In this document: piece after piece, positions 26,127 to 33,458 of the stretch | How positions within the stretch are numbered: the stretch's first letter is position 1 | Layout: the number at the start of each line of letters is the position of its first letter | NCBI RefSeq assembly: GCF_002278925.1 | Contig: NZ_NCJH01000031.1 | Location: forward strand, 1-37,975 | From: Polaromonas sp. 39-63-25 | GTDB taxonomy: Bacteria > Pseudomonadota > Gammaproteobacteria > Burkholderiales > Burkholderiaceae_C | Reading direction: 5' to 3' | Length of the DNA stretch: 37,975 nucleotides | The notes under the pieces: generated by a model | Database searches by the model: none | What the model was told of the DNA's origin: nothing | What the model saw: only the letters and a program-made list of their open reading frames with translations | Position numbers and translations under genes: made by a program

Positions 26127-26266
26127 GGTTCTTTGTGAAGTCGGGGGAAAGGGGCCGCTGGCGCGGCAGGGCGCGGCGGGAAGAGCCCCAATTGTAGGCA
26201 GGCATCCGCACCCTGTCTTTGCCCGGCGCTGCCCGCCTGTTGCGCGCTATCGCCGACAATCCAGCC

Positions 26267-27082
26267 ATGACGGCGACACCCGCACCCCCCGAACTGCGCC
26301 AACAGGCCCTGCAGGCGCTGATGGAACCCGATCCACAGCAGAAAGTGCTGCTGGCCCAATCCCTGTGGGCGCAGGCAGCTACTCTTTCGATAGCGTATCA
26401 AGACCCACCCGAGGCGCCCACCGGCCTGCCCGGCTGCCCGGCCCGGCCCGAGCTGCGCTCCCACCTCGATGTGCCCAAGCGTTCTCCCTTCACCCCGCAG
26501 GGGCTGGCCGCCCTGCTGCACGCGGTGACCCACATCGAATTCAACGCGATCAACCTGGCACTCGACGCCGCCTGGCGCTTTGACGGCATGCCGCCCGCCT
26601 ATTACCTGGACTGGCTGAAAGTCGCCGCGGAAGAAGCCTTGCACTTCAGCCTGCTGCGCGAGCACCTGCAGACCCTCGGTTATGACTACGGTGACTTTCC
26701 CGCCCACACCGGCCTGTGGGACATGACCGAAAAAACCGCCGGCGACGTGCTCGCGCGCATGGCGCTGGTGCCGCGCACGCTGGAAGCCCGGGGGCTGGAC
26801 GCCACCCCCGCGATGCAGGCGAAACTGCGCCGGGTCGGCAGTCCCGCCGCCCTGCGCGCGGTGGCGATTCTGGACATCATCCTGCGCGACGAGATCGGCC
26901 ATGTCGCCATCGGCAACCATTGGTACCGGCATCTGTGCGGGCAGCGCCAACTCGATCCCGTGGCGACTTATGCTGAACTTGCCGCCAGGTATGAAGCGCC
27001 CGCGCTGAGAGGCCCGTTCAACCTGGCCGCCCGGCGCGCCGCCGGGTTTGACGAGGCCGAGCTGGCCCGGCTGGGGACCTGA
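26267..27082 (+). CDS. Ferritin-like DUF455 protein
   Basis: A 271-residue protein of the DUF455 family, with a ferritin-like four-helix fold related to tRNA hydroxylase MiaE. It has likely di-iron ligands in THIEFNAINLALD, AAEEALHFSLL (E-x2-H type) and RDEIGHVAIGNHWYR (E-x2-H). DVLARMALVPRTLEARGLDAT is the family signature. The exact substrate is unknown. ATG 26267 is supported by the alignment-like N-terminus; GACAAT lies 6 bases before it and no Shine-Dalgarno is visible, so the message may be leaderless. A family A repeat (26351-26397) is read in frame and encodes LWAQAATLSIAYQ in the N-terminal region. It is divergent from the hexapeptide gene. Confidence 0.88.
   Translation: MTATPAPPELRQQALQALMEPDPQQKVLLAQSLWAQAATLSIAYQDPPEAPTGLPGCPARPELRSHLDVPKRSPFTPQGLAALLHAVTHIEFNAINLALDAAWRFDGMPPAYYLDWLKVAAEEALHFSLLREHLQTLGYDYGDFPAHTGLWDMTEKTAGDVLARMALVPRTLEARGLDATPAMQAKLRRVGSPAALRAVAILDIILRDEIGHVAIGNHWYRHLCGQRQLDPVATYAELAARYEAPALRGPFNLAARRAAGFDEAELARLGT
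26351..26397 (+). repeat. Family A repeat copy A6, inside the DUF455 gene
   Basis: It reads CTGGCCCAATCCCTG, then GGGCGCAGGCAGCTACTC, spacer, GATAGCGTA. It is in sense orientation and encodes WAQAATLSIAY. The AQAAT peptide is the same as that encoded by copy A4 in coaBC, although the proteins are unrelated. Confidence 0.8.
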
Positions 27083-27124
27083 ACCGGGAAACGGCAGCCG
27101 CGCGTGGCACGCAAGCCCGCCAGC

Positions 27125-27138
27125 TTGATACATGTCAA
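27125..27138. promoter_or_regulatory. FNR/Anr-type binding site upstream of cfa
   Basis: TTGATACATGTCAA matches the FNR consensus TTGAT-N4-ATCAA at nine of ten defined positions. A -10-like GACACT at 27161-27166 would put the start of transcription at 27173, and the site centre (27131.5) then lies at -41.5, the class II activator position. The same tract holds the palindrome GGGAATTTTTCCC (27172-27184). Otherwise the 192 bases between DUF455 and cfa hold no gene. Confidence 0.5.
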
Positions 27139-27274
27139 TACCCCAGGCTCCGGGGCGGCTGACACTGAATCGGGAATTTTTCCCACGGCGCGAGGGCACG
27201 GGACACCGGCAAGCTGGCGCAGGATTGAGTAATATTTCAGCTTCAGACCGTCAAGTCTCCGAGGAGGGTTTGCA

Positions 27275-28573
27275 ATGATCCGGCATCTCGTTCCCCAGAT
27301 TGAGTCGCAACTCGTGCGCCTGCCGTCGCCGATGGCCGTGCAGTTGCCCGCGGGCCAGGTGCTCGGCCCGCCCGGCGCGCCGGTCAAGATGTCGTTTTCC
27401 CACTGGTCCAGCCTGACCCGGCTGCGCGCCGGCCAGATCGGCGCGCTGGCCGAGGAGTTTGTCGAGGGCAAGCTGCATCTGGAAGGCCGCATGCGCGACG
27501 TGATGGCCGTGGCCGCCAGCCTGCTGCCGGCCAACCCGGTCCACATCGACGCCGGCTGGTGGAACACCCTGCAGCGCCAGATCCGGGCACTCCGGGCGCA
27601 TACGCCGGAAAAAGACGCCGAGCAGATCCAGTTTCACTACGATGTTTCTGACGACTTCTACGCCCTGTGGCTGGACCCGCGCCGCGTTTATTCCTGCGCC
27701 TACTACCGGGACGACGCCATGACCCTGGCCCAGGCGCAGGAAGCCAAGCTCGACCACATCTGCCGCAAGTTGATGCTGCAGCCGGGTGAGCGTTTCCTCG
27801 ACATAGGCGCGGGCTGGGGTGGCCTGCTGCTGTGGGCCGCCGAACATTACGGTGTGGATGCCACCGGCATCACGCTGTCGAAAAACCAGCATGCCCATGT
27901 GCAGAAAATCATTGAAGACAAGGGCCTGCAGGGGCGGGTCCGCATGGCGTTGCGCGACTACCGCCACCTGGATGAAAGCCAGCCCTTCGACAAGATCTCG
28001 TCGGTTGGCATGTTCGAACATGTGGGCCGCGCCAACATGACGGCTTATTTCAGCAAGATCGGTCGCCTGCTGGCACCGGGCGGGCTGGTCATGAACCACG
28101 GCATCACCGCCGGCGGGCCGGACAACGACCAGCTCGGCGCGGGCATGGGCAACTTCATCGAGAAATACATTTTCCCCGGCGGGCAATTGCTGCACGTCAG
28201 CGACGTGCTCAACCACATGGCGCGCGGCGGGCTGGAGATGGTCGATACGGAAAACCTGCGGCCCCACTATGCGCGCACCTTGTGGGACTGGTCCGATGCG
28301 CTGGAAGCCCGGCTGGACGCCGCGCAGCAGGTGCTGGCCACGGGCAGCGGCGGCAGCGAGCGCGGCGAAAAAATCCTGCGCGCCTACCGCCTCTACCTGG
28401 CCGGCAGCGCCATGAGTTTCGAGCAGGGCTGGCTCTCGCTGCACCAGATGCTGGCCACCCGCCCGGCTGACTCCATGGCAGACGAAGCCATCAAGGGCGC
28501 GCAAAGCCGCTACCCCTTCCGGCGCGACTACATGTTTGCGCCGACTGCCGGCGCGGACAGCGCACCGGGTTGA
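27275..28573 (+). CDS. cfa: Cyclopropane-fatty-acyl-phospholipid synthase
   Basis: This peripheral membrane methyltransferase adds a methylene group from S-adenosylmethionine to unsaturated acyl chains of membrane phospholipids, a stress adaptation. The 432-residue protein has an N-terminal lipid-binding part (about 1-110) and a catalytic domain. Motif I is FLDIGAGWGGLLLWAAE (174-190). The bicarbonate/substrate-site motif region YSCAYY (139-144) and EHVGRANMTAYF are also present. It is slightly longer than E. coli Cfa (382 residues), mainly at the N-terminus and C-terminal tail. GGAGG about 8 bases before ATG 27275 is a good Shine-Dalgarno. An FNR-like site upstream suggests oxygen-dependent control. 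Confidence 0.93.
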   Translation: MIRHLVPQIESQLVRLPSPMAVQLPAGQVLGPPGAPVKMSFSHWSSLTRLRAGQIGALAEEFVEGKLHLEGRMRDVMAVAASLLPANPVHIDAGWWNTLQRQIRALRAHTPEKDAEQIQFHYDVSDDFYALWLDPRRVYSCAYYRDDAMTLAQAQEAKLDHICRKLMLQPGERFLDIGAGWGGLLLWAAEHYGVDATGITLSKNQHAHVQKIIEDKGLQGRVRMALRDYRHLDESQPFDKISSVGMFEHVGRANMTAYFSKIGRLLAPGGLVMNHGITAGGPDNDQLGAGMGNFIEKYIFPGGQLLHVSDVLNHMARGGLEMVDTENLRPHYARTLWDWSDALEARLDAAQQVLATGSGGSERGEKILRAYRLYLAGSAMSFEQGWLSLHQMLATRPADSMADEAIKGAQSRYPFRRDYMFAPTAGADSAPG

Positions 28574-28608
28574 ACCGGTCGCCTTCCGAAAATTATCAAT
28601 AAAATCAG

Positions 28609-28656
28609 CCTCCAGCCCTTATGTGGCGGTCGCAGGCAGCTATTGAATCAATAGCA
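28609..28656 (+). repeat. Family A repeat copy A7 (full-length, intergenic)
   Basis: This is the best complete copy: CCTCCAGCCCTTATGTGG, then CGCAGGCAGCTATTG, then AATCAATAGCA. GCTATTGA and TCAATAGC form a perfect hairpin. It lies in the 99 bases between the convergent cfa and first Bug-type gene, and could serve as terminator DNA. It served as the reference for the others. Confidence 0.85.
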
Positions 28657-28672
28657 CTCCACACCCCGGGCT

Positions 28673-29665
28673 TCAGTCGACCTTGATCTGCGCCGCCTTG
28701 ATGATGCGGGCGTTGTTGTCCGACTCCTGCGCAATCTGCCGGCCGAACTCGGCGGCGCTGCCACCCGTCGGCACGTTGTCGGCGCCCAGCAGGCGCTTGC
28801 GCAGCTCGGGCGTCTTCAGGGCCAGATTGATTTCGGTGTTCAGGCGCGTCAGCACGGCCTCGGGTGTTTTTCCGGGTGCAAACACGCCGAACAGCGAGCT
28901 CAGGTTGGCCGGCGCAAAACCGAGCTCGGCAAAGGTCGGCACCTGCGGCAGGGCCTCCACCCGCGCCGGCGCACCGACGGCCAGCGGCCGCAGCTTGCCG
29001 GACTGGATGTGCGGCATCACCGCGCCGCTGAGGTTGGTGGTGATGACTTCAAACTGCCCGCTCAGGGCGTCGGTCAGTTGCTGGCCGCCGCCTTTGTAGG
29101 GGATGTGGGTGATCTCCACTTTGGCACCGTGCTGGACCTGCTCGAGCACGATGTGGCCGACCGTGGCCAGGCCCGAGGTGGACCAGCGCACGCTGCGGGG
29201 TTTGGCCTTGGCCGCTCCCAGCAGGTCCTTGAAGTCCTTGCCCTCAAACGCAGAAGTGGCCAGCAGCACCACCGGCGAATACATCACGCTGGCGACCGGG
29301 GCAATGTCCCGGGCCGGGTCATAGGGCAGCTTGCCCAGGTGCGGGTTCAGCGCCAGCGGGCTGATCGAGGAAAAGCCGAGGGTGTAGCCGTCCGGCGCGG
29401 CCTTGGCCACAACGTCCATGCCGATGCTGCCGCCTGCACCGGCCCGGTTTTCCACCACCACCGGCGTGCCCAGCTGCACGGCCAGCTTGTCGGCCAGCGC
29501 CCGCGCGATGTTGTCGCTCAGGCCACCCGGCGGGTAGGCCACGACGATGCGAATGGGGCGTGCCGGCCAGGCGGCCTGGGCGATTGAAAACGAAGGAAGC
29601 GCGGCAGCGCACAGGGCGAGCAAAGGCAGGGTCAGCAGGCGGCGGCGCGATGGGGTCAATGACAT
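28673..29665 (-). CDS. Tripartite tricarboxylate transporter (Bug/TctC) periplasmic binding protein
   Basis: A 330-residue periplasmic solute-binding protein. The signal peptide (MSLTPSRRRLLTLPLLALCAAALPSFSIAQA) is followed by WPARPIRIVVAYPPGGLSDNIARALADKL and VVENRAGAGGSIGMDVVAKAAPDGYTLGF. These are the standard Bug motifs that bind a carboxylate. Central SVRWSTSGLATVGH and HIPYKGGGQQLTDALSGQ follow. No tctA/tctB membrane genes are present in the window, as is usual for the expanded Bug family of Burkholderiales, so its ligand and partner permease are unknown. AGGA ends 6 bases before ATG 29665. The twin arginine could mean Tat export. Family B and D repeats lie upstream. Confidence 0.9.
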   Translation of the reverse strand: MSLTPSRRRLLTLPLLALCAAALPSFSIAQAAWPARPIRIVVAYPPGGLSDNIARALADKLAVQLGTPVVVENRAGAGGSIGMDVVAKAAPDGYTLGFSSISPLALNPHLGKLPYDPARDIAPVASVMYSPVVLLATSAFEGKDFKDLLGAAKAKPRSVRWSTSGLATVGHIVLEQVQHGAKVEITHIPYKGGGQQLTDALSGQFEVITTNLSGAVMPHIQSGKLRPLAVGAPARVEALPQVPTFAELGFAPANLSSLFGVFAPGKTPEAVLTRLNTEINLALKTPELRKRLLGADNVPTGGSAAEFGRQIAQESDNNARIIKAAQIKVD

Positions 29666-29734
29666 GAATTTTCCTGAGGTGAACATGCAAGCATTTTGCC
29701 CCGCGCCGGGTAAGCACTGTCCTTCGGGGGAGAT

Positions 29735-29760
29735 CCTTCGACAAGCTCAGGACGAACGGG
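29735..29760 (+). repeat. Family D repeat, copy D1
   Basis: CCTTCGACAAGCTCAGGACG then AACGGG. This is the widely distributed repeat known from many bacterial genomes, whose complement translates as PFVLSLSK. It lies between two genes, 37 bases from family B copy B2. Confidence 0.75.
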
Positions 29761-29796
29761 AACTCAATAAGCGACCGTGGAGGCTCTCCGTTCAAG

Positions 29797-29890
29797 CAGG
29801 GGCCGCGGGTCCGGCTTCGCCGGCCCGCAGGCGCAGCGGCCCCCTCGGGGGGCAGCGACCCACACGAAGTGGGGGAGCGTGGGGGCTCAA
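29797..29890 (-). repeat. Family B GC-rich repeat, copy B2 (longest clean copy)
   Basis: From the left: GCAGGGGCCGCGGGTCCGGC, TTCGCCGGCCCGCAGGCGCA, GCGGCCCCCTCGGGGGGCAG, CGACCCACACGAAGTGGGGG, AGCGTGGGGGCTC. It is the complement of the B1 and B3 orientation. It contains nested GC-rich inverted repeats (GCGGGTCCGGC with GCCGGCCCGC; GCCCCCTCGGGGGGC). It occupies the region immediately before the xerD stop codon, on the plus strand side of the gap 29666-29890. Confidence 0.75.
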
Positions 29891-30793
29891 TCAGCCTCTG
29901 GGGTGATGGTGCGCGTGCAGCGCCTTCAGCCGTTCGCGCGCCACATGGGTGTAGATGGTGGTGGTGGAGATGTCGGCGTGGCCCAGCAACATCTGCACCG
30001 CGCGCAGGTCGGCGCCGTGGTTGAGCAGGTGGGTGGCAAAGGCGTGGCGCAGGGTGTGCGGCGACAGCGGCGAGGTGATGCCGGCCCGCAACGCATGTTT
30101 CTTGACCAGCATCCAGAACATCACGCGGCTCATGCCGCTGCCCCGGCCGGTGACAAACAGGTCGTCGGTCTGCTGGCCGCCCAGGATCACGGGGCGCGCT
30201 TCGGCAAGGTAGTGTTCGATCGCCTGCCGCGCAACCTGGCCAAAGGGCACCAGGCGCTCCTTGCTGCCCTTGCCCATGACGCGCAGCACCCCTTCGTTCA
30301 TGCCGACATGAAAGGTCTTGAGTCCGACCAGCTCGCTCACGCGCAGGCCGCTGGCGTACATCAGTTCCAGCATGGCACGGTCGCGCAGGCCCAGCGGCGT
30401 GTCGATGTCCGGCGCGGCCAGCAGCAACTCGACCTGGGCTTCCGACATGAGCTTGGGCACACGCAGGGCCTGTTTCGCCGACTGCAACTTGAGGGTCGGG
30501 TCGGCCGTGATCAGGCGCTCACGCAGGGCCCAGTGGAAATAGCGTTTGAACACCGTCAACCGGCGGTTGGCCGAGGTGGCCTTGGTGGCACTATGGCGCG
30601 CCGCGAAATAGCCATGGATGTCGCTTTCCAGCGTTTCATCCAGTGCGCGGCCGCCCTGCTCTTTTGCGCCCAGCCAGAGCGCATACAGCGACAGGTCGCG
30701 CCGGTAGGCGGCCAGCGTGTTTTTGGACAAGCCGTCTTCCAGCCACAAGGCGTCAACAAAGGCATCAATGCCGGACTGGCTCTGGGGATTCAT
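29891..30793 (-). CDS. xerD: Tyrosine recombinase XerD
   Basis: This site-specific recombinase resolves chromosome dimers at dif with XerC, activated by FtsK. The 300-residue protein has the N-terminal core-binding domain and the catalytic set: Arg151 (YASGLRVSEL), Lys175 (MGKGSKERLVP), His246-x2-Arg249 (HTLRHAFATHLL), His272 (LGHADISTT) and the nucleophile Tyr281 (IYTHV). The N-terminus (DAFVDALWLEDGLSKNTLAAYRRDL) matches XerD better than XerC. It is a core gene; no integrated element or attachment site is associated with it here. It functions with topoisomerase IV (parC/parE, 25 kb away) in chromosome segregation. Upstream lies the terminator of the second Bug-type gene. Confidence 0.93.
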   Translation of the reverse strand: MNPQSQSGIDAFVDALWLEDGLSKNTLAAYRRDLSLYALWLGAKEQGGRALDETLESDIHGYFAARHSATKATSANRRLTVFKRYFHWALRERLITADPTLKLQSAKQALRVPKLMSEAQVELLLAAPDIDTPLGLRDRAMLELMYASGLRVSELVGLKTFHVGMNEGVLRVMGKGSKERLVPFGQVARQAIEHYLAEARPVILGGQQTDDLFVTGRGSGMSRVMFWMLVKKHALRAGITSPLSPHTLRHAFATHLLNHGADLRAVQMLLGHADISTTTIYTHVARERLKALHAHHHPRG

Positions 30794-30846
30794 ACCGTGA
30801 CGATAACAAATGCGAAAGAAGTGGTTGCGCCCGCCGGGCAGCCCGC

Positions 30847-30885
30847 AAAAAAAACACCCCGCCAGGCGTGCAGCCTGCGGGGTGT
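30847..30885 (-). terminator. Intrinsic terminator after the second Bug-type gene
   Basis: The stem ACACCCCGC/GCGGGGTGT plus AGG/CCT (30854-30885), with a one-base bulge, is followed in the minus direction by eight U residues. This is a strong terminator. It ends the transcript from 31893 and shows that xerD needs its own promoter. Confidence 0.85.
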
Positions 30886-30918
30886 ACGTTGCGGCGCGAG
30901 CCCAGGGCCCGCTCCGGG

Positions 30919-31893
30919 TTAGTCGAGCTTGAGCCCGGCGCTGGTGACGACCTTTTTATACACCTCGAACTCGGCCTTCATCTGCGCCGCGAACTGCTCG
31001 GGCGTGTTGCCAACGATGATGGAGCCGGTGTCTTCAATGCGCTTGCGCACCGCCGGGTCCTGCAAGGCCTTGAGCGCGGCCGCGCTGACCTTGTCGACCA
31101 CCTCTTTCGGCAGGCCTTTGGGGCCCATGATGCCGTAATACGCCATGCGGTTGACAGGCTCCAGGCCCACTTCCTTGAAAGTCGGCACGTCAGGCATCAC
31201 CGCCAGACGCTGGGGCGCGGCGACCACGATGGGGATCAGGCGCTTTTGCTGGATGAAAGGCAGGGCCGAGGGGATGTTGTCGAAAATGATCTGCACCTGG
31301 CCGGCCACGGTGTCGTTCAGGGCCGGCCCAGCCCCGCGGTAAGGAATGTGGGTGATGAAGGTGCCGCTCAGGTTCTTGAACAGCTCGGTCTGCAGGTGGC
31401 CAATGCCGCCCGTGCCCGACGAGGCGTAAGAGTACTTGCCCGGATTCTTCTTGAGTTCGGCAATGAACTCCTTGTAGTTGCGCGCCGGAAAGCTCGGGTG
31501 CACCGCGATGATGTTGGGCGTGGCGGCAATGTTGATGATGGGCGTGAAGTCGGTGGCAGGGTTGTACGGGATTTTCGGGTTGATGGCCGGGTTGGCCGCT
31601 GTGGTGGACACGGTGGCCATGCCCAGCGAATAGCCGTCCGGTGTGGCGCGGGCGGTTTCCAGGGCACCCACCACCCCGCCGCCGCCGGCCTTGTTCTCGA
31701 CGATCACGTTTTGGCCAAGGGCCTTGCCCAACGGCTCGCTGATGACACGGGCCACGATGTCGGTGGTGCCGCCCGGTGCAAAAGGCACCTGCAGCTTGAC
31801 GACCTTGTTCGGGTAGGACTGGGCCAGGGCGGAACCTGCCGCGGCCGTGGCCAACGTCAGTGCAGAAAGGGTAAGCAGATAACGACGTTGCAT
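30919..31893 (-). CDS. Tripartite tricarboxylate transporter (Bug/TctC) periplasmic binding protein
   Basis: A 324-residue periplasmic binding protein. The signal peptide (MQRRYLLTLSALTLATAAAGSALAQ) is followed by SYPNKVVKLQVPFAPGGTTDIVARVISEPL. VIVENKAGGGGVVGALETARATPDGYSLGMATVSTTAANPAI follows, then YASSGTGGIGHLQTELFKN and FITHIPYRGAGPALNDT. It belongs to the Bug family but is not close to the 28673 protein. The ligand is unknown; no transporter membrane genes are nearby. AAGGA lies 9 bases before the ATG. It is divergent from the AEC carrier gene, and both starts flank the 279-bp element. The gene ends at a strong terminator. Confidence 0.92.
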   Translation of the reverse strand: MQRRYLLTLSALTLATAAAGSALAQSYPNKVVKLQVPFAPGGTTDIVARVISEPLGKALGQNVIVENKAGGGGVVGALETARATPDGYSLGMATVSTTAANPAINPKIPYNPATDFTPIINIAATPNIIAVHPSFPARNYKEFIAELKKNPGKYSYASSGTGGIGHLQTELFKNLSGTFITHIPYRGAGPALNDTVAGQVQIIFDNIPSALPFIQQKRLIPIVVAAPQRLAVMPDVPTFKEVGLEPVNRMAYYGIMGPKGLPKEVVDKVSAAALKALQDPAVRKRIEDTGSIIVGNTPEQFAAQMKAEFEVYKKVVTSAGLKLD

Positions 31894-31984
31894 AACGATT
31901 TTCCTTGCAATAGAAAGTGGACAGCCCCTATCGTAAGCGCAAGCACCGTGCCACCTTGTTGTGGATTACGCATAAGGGCAATCC

Positions 31985-32263
31985 CCTAGGGACCCTCTGC
32001 CTGACTCCCGCCATGCGCGTTCGGGTCCACAACGGGATGATTTGCTCGCCAACACCACGCAGCGTGTGCTGAAGCACACGCAAGGGGTTTGGTGAGGAAA
32101 GCGCCCGTTTTGGTCCGAACCCGAAGGGGCGTGGTTTTGCAGGCGATCCGCTTCGTTACAAAACCAGGCAAGGCGTTCAGCCTTGCCTTGGGTTTTGCGC
32201 CTCACGGCTCATCCCGCAAAAGCCCCGCCGCGCTCGGCGCGAGTCAGGCAGAGGGTCCCTAGG
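31985..32263. mobile_element. 279-bp element with 23-bp terminal inverted repeats (MITE-like)
   Basis: The ends are perfect inverted repeats (31985-32007 and 32241-32263; CCTAGGGACCCTCTGCCTGA then CTC), with weaker pairing continuing inward to about 40 bases. Inside are two more hairpins. The first is GCGTGTGCT-GA-AGCACACGC (32062-32081). The second is a longer one with a 16-bp stem and a 2-base bulge (32159-32197; CAAAACC AGGCAAGGC, loop GTTCA). No transposase or convincing reading frame is present, and no target duplication is obvious. This looks like a small non-autonomous transposable element or a structured repeat. It occupies the regulatory gap between the second Bug-type gene and the AEC gene. 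Confidence 0.65.
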
Positions 32264-32294
32264 CTTTGCGCCTGTTGCGGTTATTCTTGCCGGG

Positions 32295-33200
32295 GTGAAT
32301 TACGCGCAACTTCTCTTTCCGGATTTTTCCCTCATTCTCTGCGGCTACCTGGTGTGCCGCTACACCGCCCTCAACCGCACGGTGTGGCAGCAGGTGGAAA
32401 GCCTGGTGTATTACTTCCTGTTTCCGGTCCTGCTGTTCCAGTCCATCGTCAAAAGCCCGCTGGACCTGGGCGCGGCTTCCAGCCTGATTGCGGCCGGGCT
32501 CAGCATGGGGGTGCTCGGTATTGCACTGGCTTATTCGCTGCCGCACCTGCCCTGGCTTGGGGCGCACATCGACAGGCGGGAGCACGCGGCCAGTGCGCAG
32601 GTGGCTTTCCGCTTCAACTCCTTCATCGGGCTGGCGCTGGCCGAACGGCTGGCCGGCGCCGAAGGCCTGCTCCTGATTGCCGTGCTGATCGGCGTCTGCG
32701 TGCCGCTGTTCAATGTCGGTGCGGTCTGGCCCATGGCGCGCCACGCCAACAGCGGCTTTCTCGGTGCGCTGGTGCGCAATCCCCTGATCATCGCCACCGC
32801 CACCGGCCTGGCCTCCAACCTGGCGGGTTTCCAGATTCCGGTCTGGCTGGAGCCCACCGTGACCCGTATCGGTGCGGCCTCACTGGCGCTGGGCCTGATG
32901 GCTGCCGGCGCCGGCATGCAGTTCGGCCGGTTGGCCAAAGCCAAAATCCTGGCGGTATCGCTGCTGGCCATCCGCCACCTCTTCATTCCGCTGATCGCCC
33001 TGGGCCTGTCCTGGGTGTTTCGCCTGTCGCCGGTGCAGACCACCGTGCTGCTGGCGTTTTCGGCCCTGCCCACCGCCTCCAGCTGTTACGTGCTGGCGGC
33101 GCGCATGGGTTACGACGGCGCCTATGTGGCCGGCCTGGTCACCTTGTCGACCCTGCTCGGCATGTTCAGCCTGCCGTTTGCGCTGGGTGTGTTGAGGTGA
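32295..33200 (+). CDS. AEC family transporter (auxin efflux carrier type)
   Basis: A 301-residue inner-membrane protein with about ten transmembrane segments, of the AEC (auxin efflux carrier, MdcF/MleP-type) family. Bacterial members mostly move malonate, malate or similar organic acids. It shows the typical NYAQLLFPDFSLILCGYLVCR start and a polar break near FLFPVLLFQSIVKSPL. The second half begins around LVRNPLIIATATGLASNLAG. Late conserved sequence is SALPTASSCYVLAARMGYDG. The start is GTG 32295; TATTCT lies 7 bases before it and only GGGG is adjacent, so it may be leaderless. It is divergent from the second Bug-type gene. The ligand is unknown. Confidence 0.88.
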   Translation: MNYAQLLFPDFSLILCGYLVCRYTALNRTVWQQVESLVYYFLFPVLLFQSIVKSPLDLGAASSLIAAGLSMGVLGIALAYSLPHLPWLGAHIDRREHAASAQVAFRFNSFIGLALAERLAGAEGLLLIAVLIGVCVPLFNVGAVWPMARHANSGFLGALVRNPLIIATATGLASNLAGFQIPVWLEPTVTRIGAASLALGLMAAGAGMQFGRLAKAKILAVSLLAIRHLFIPLIALGLSWVFRLSPVQTTVLLAFSALPTASSCYVLAARMGYDGAYVAGLVTLSTLLGMFSLPFALGVLR

Positions 33201-33207
33201 AATAGGG

Positions 33208-33371
33208 CCCCCCACGTTCGCTCACTGCGTGTAGCTCTCTGCACCTTGCAGGCCGCCGCTCGCCAGAGGCTTCGCTTCTGTCGCCTGTCCAAACCTGCGC
33301 AGGCAGGTTTGGAGCCGCAGGCTCCAGCCCCGAGGGGGCGCTGCGCCTGCGGCCCCTGCTTGAAGGGGAAG
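33208..33371 (+). repeat. Family B GC-rich repeat, copy B3 with internal insert
   Basis: It starts CCCCCCACGTTCGCTCACTG and ends CGAGGGGGCGCTGCGCCTGC then GGCCCCTGCT, matching B1 and the complement of B2 at both ends. Between them is an extra stretch that contains two hairpins: CCAAACCTGC-GCAG-GCAGGTTTGG (33289-33312) and GGAGCC-GCA-GGCTCC (33311-33325). It fills most of the 258 bases between the AEC gene and the ModA-like gene. No gene is visible. Confidence 0.65.
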
Positions 33372-33395
33372 TTCTTCGAGGCGCACACGTCTGAT

Positions 33396-33421
33396 CCGAT
33401 CATCCTGCGCCTGTCGAAGGA
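33396..33421 (-). repeat. Family D repeat, copy D2 (diverged)
   Basis: On the minus strand it reads TCCTTCGACAGGCGCAGGAT then GATCGG, matching D1 with four or five changes. As with D1 it lies next to a family B copy (B3). Confidence 0.65.
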
Positions 33422-33458
33422 TGGCGAGGCCCGGCGGAAAAACCAGCCAGGCCCATCC

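Noticed and set aside
29891-30793. XerD as the integrase of a mobile island
   Set aside because: The sequence is housekeeping XerD with all catalytic residues. There is no tRNA, attachment repeat or cargo next to it.
31966-32205. Minus-strand 79-codon frame inside the 279-bp element
   Set aside because: It has no domain and crosses the terminal repeat and hairpin; it is a by-product of GC-rich inverted repeats.
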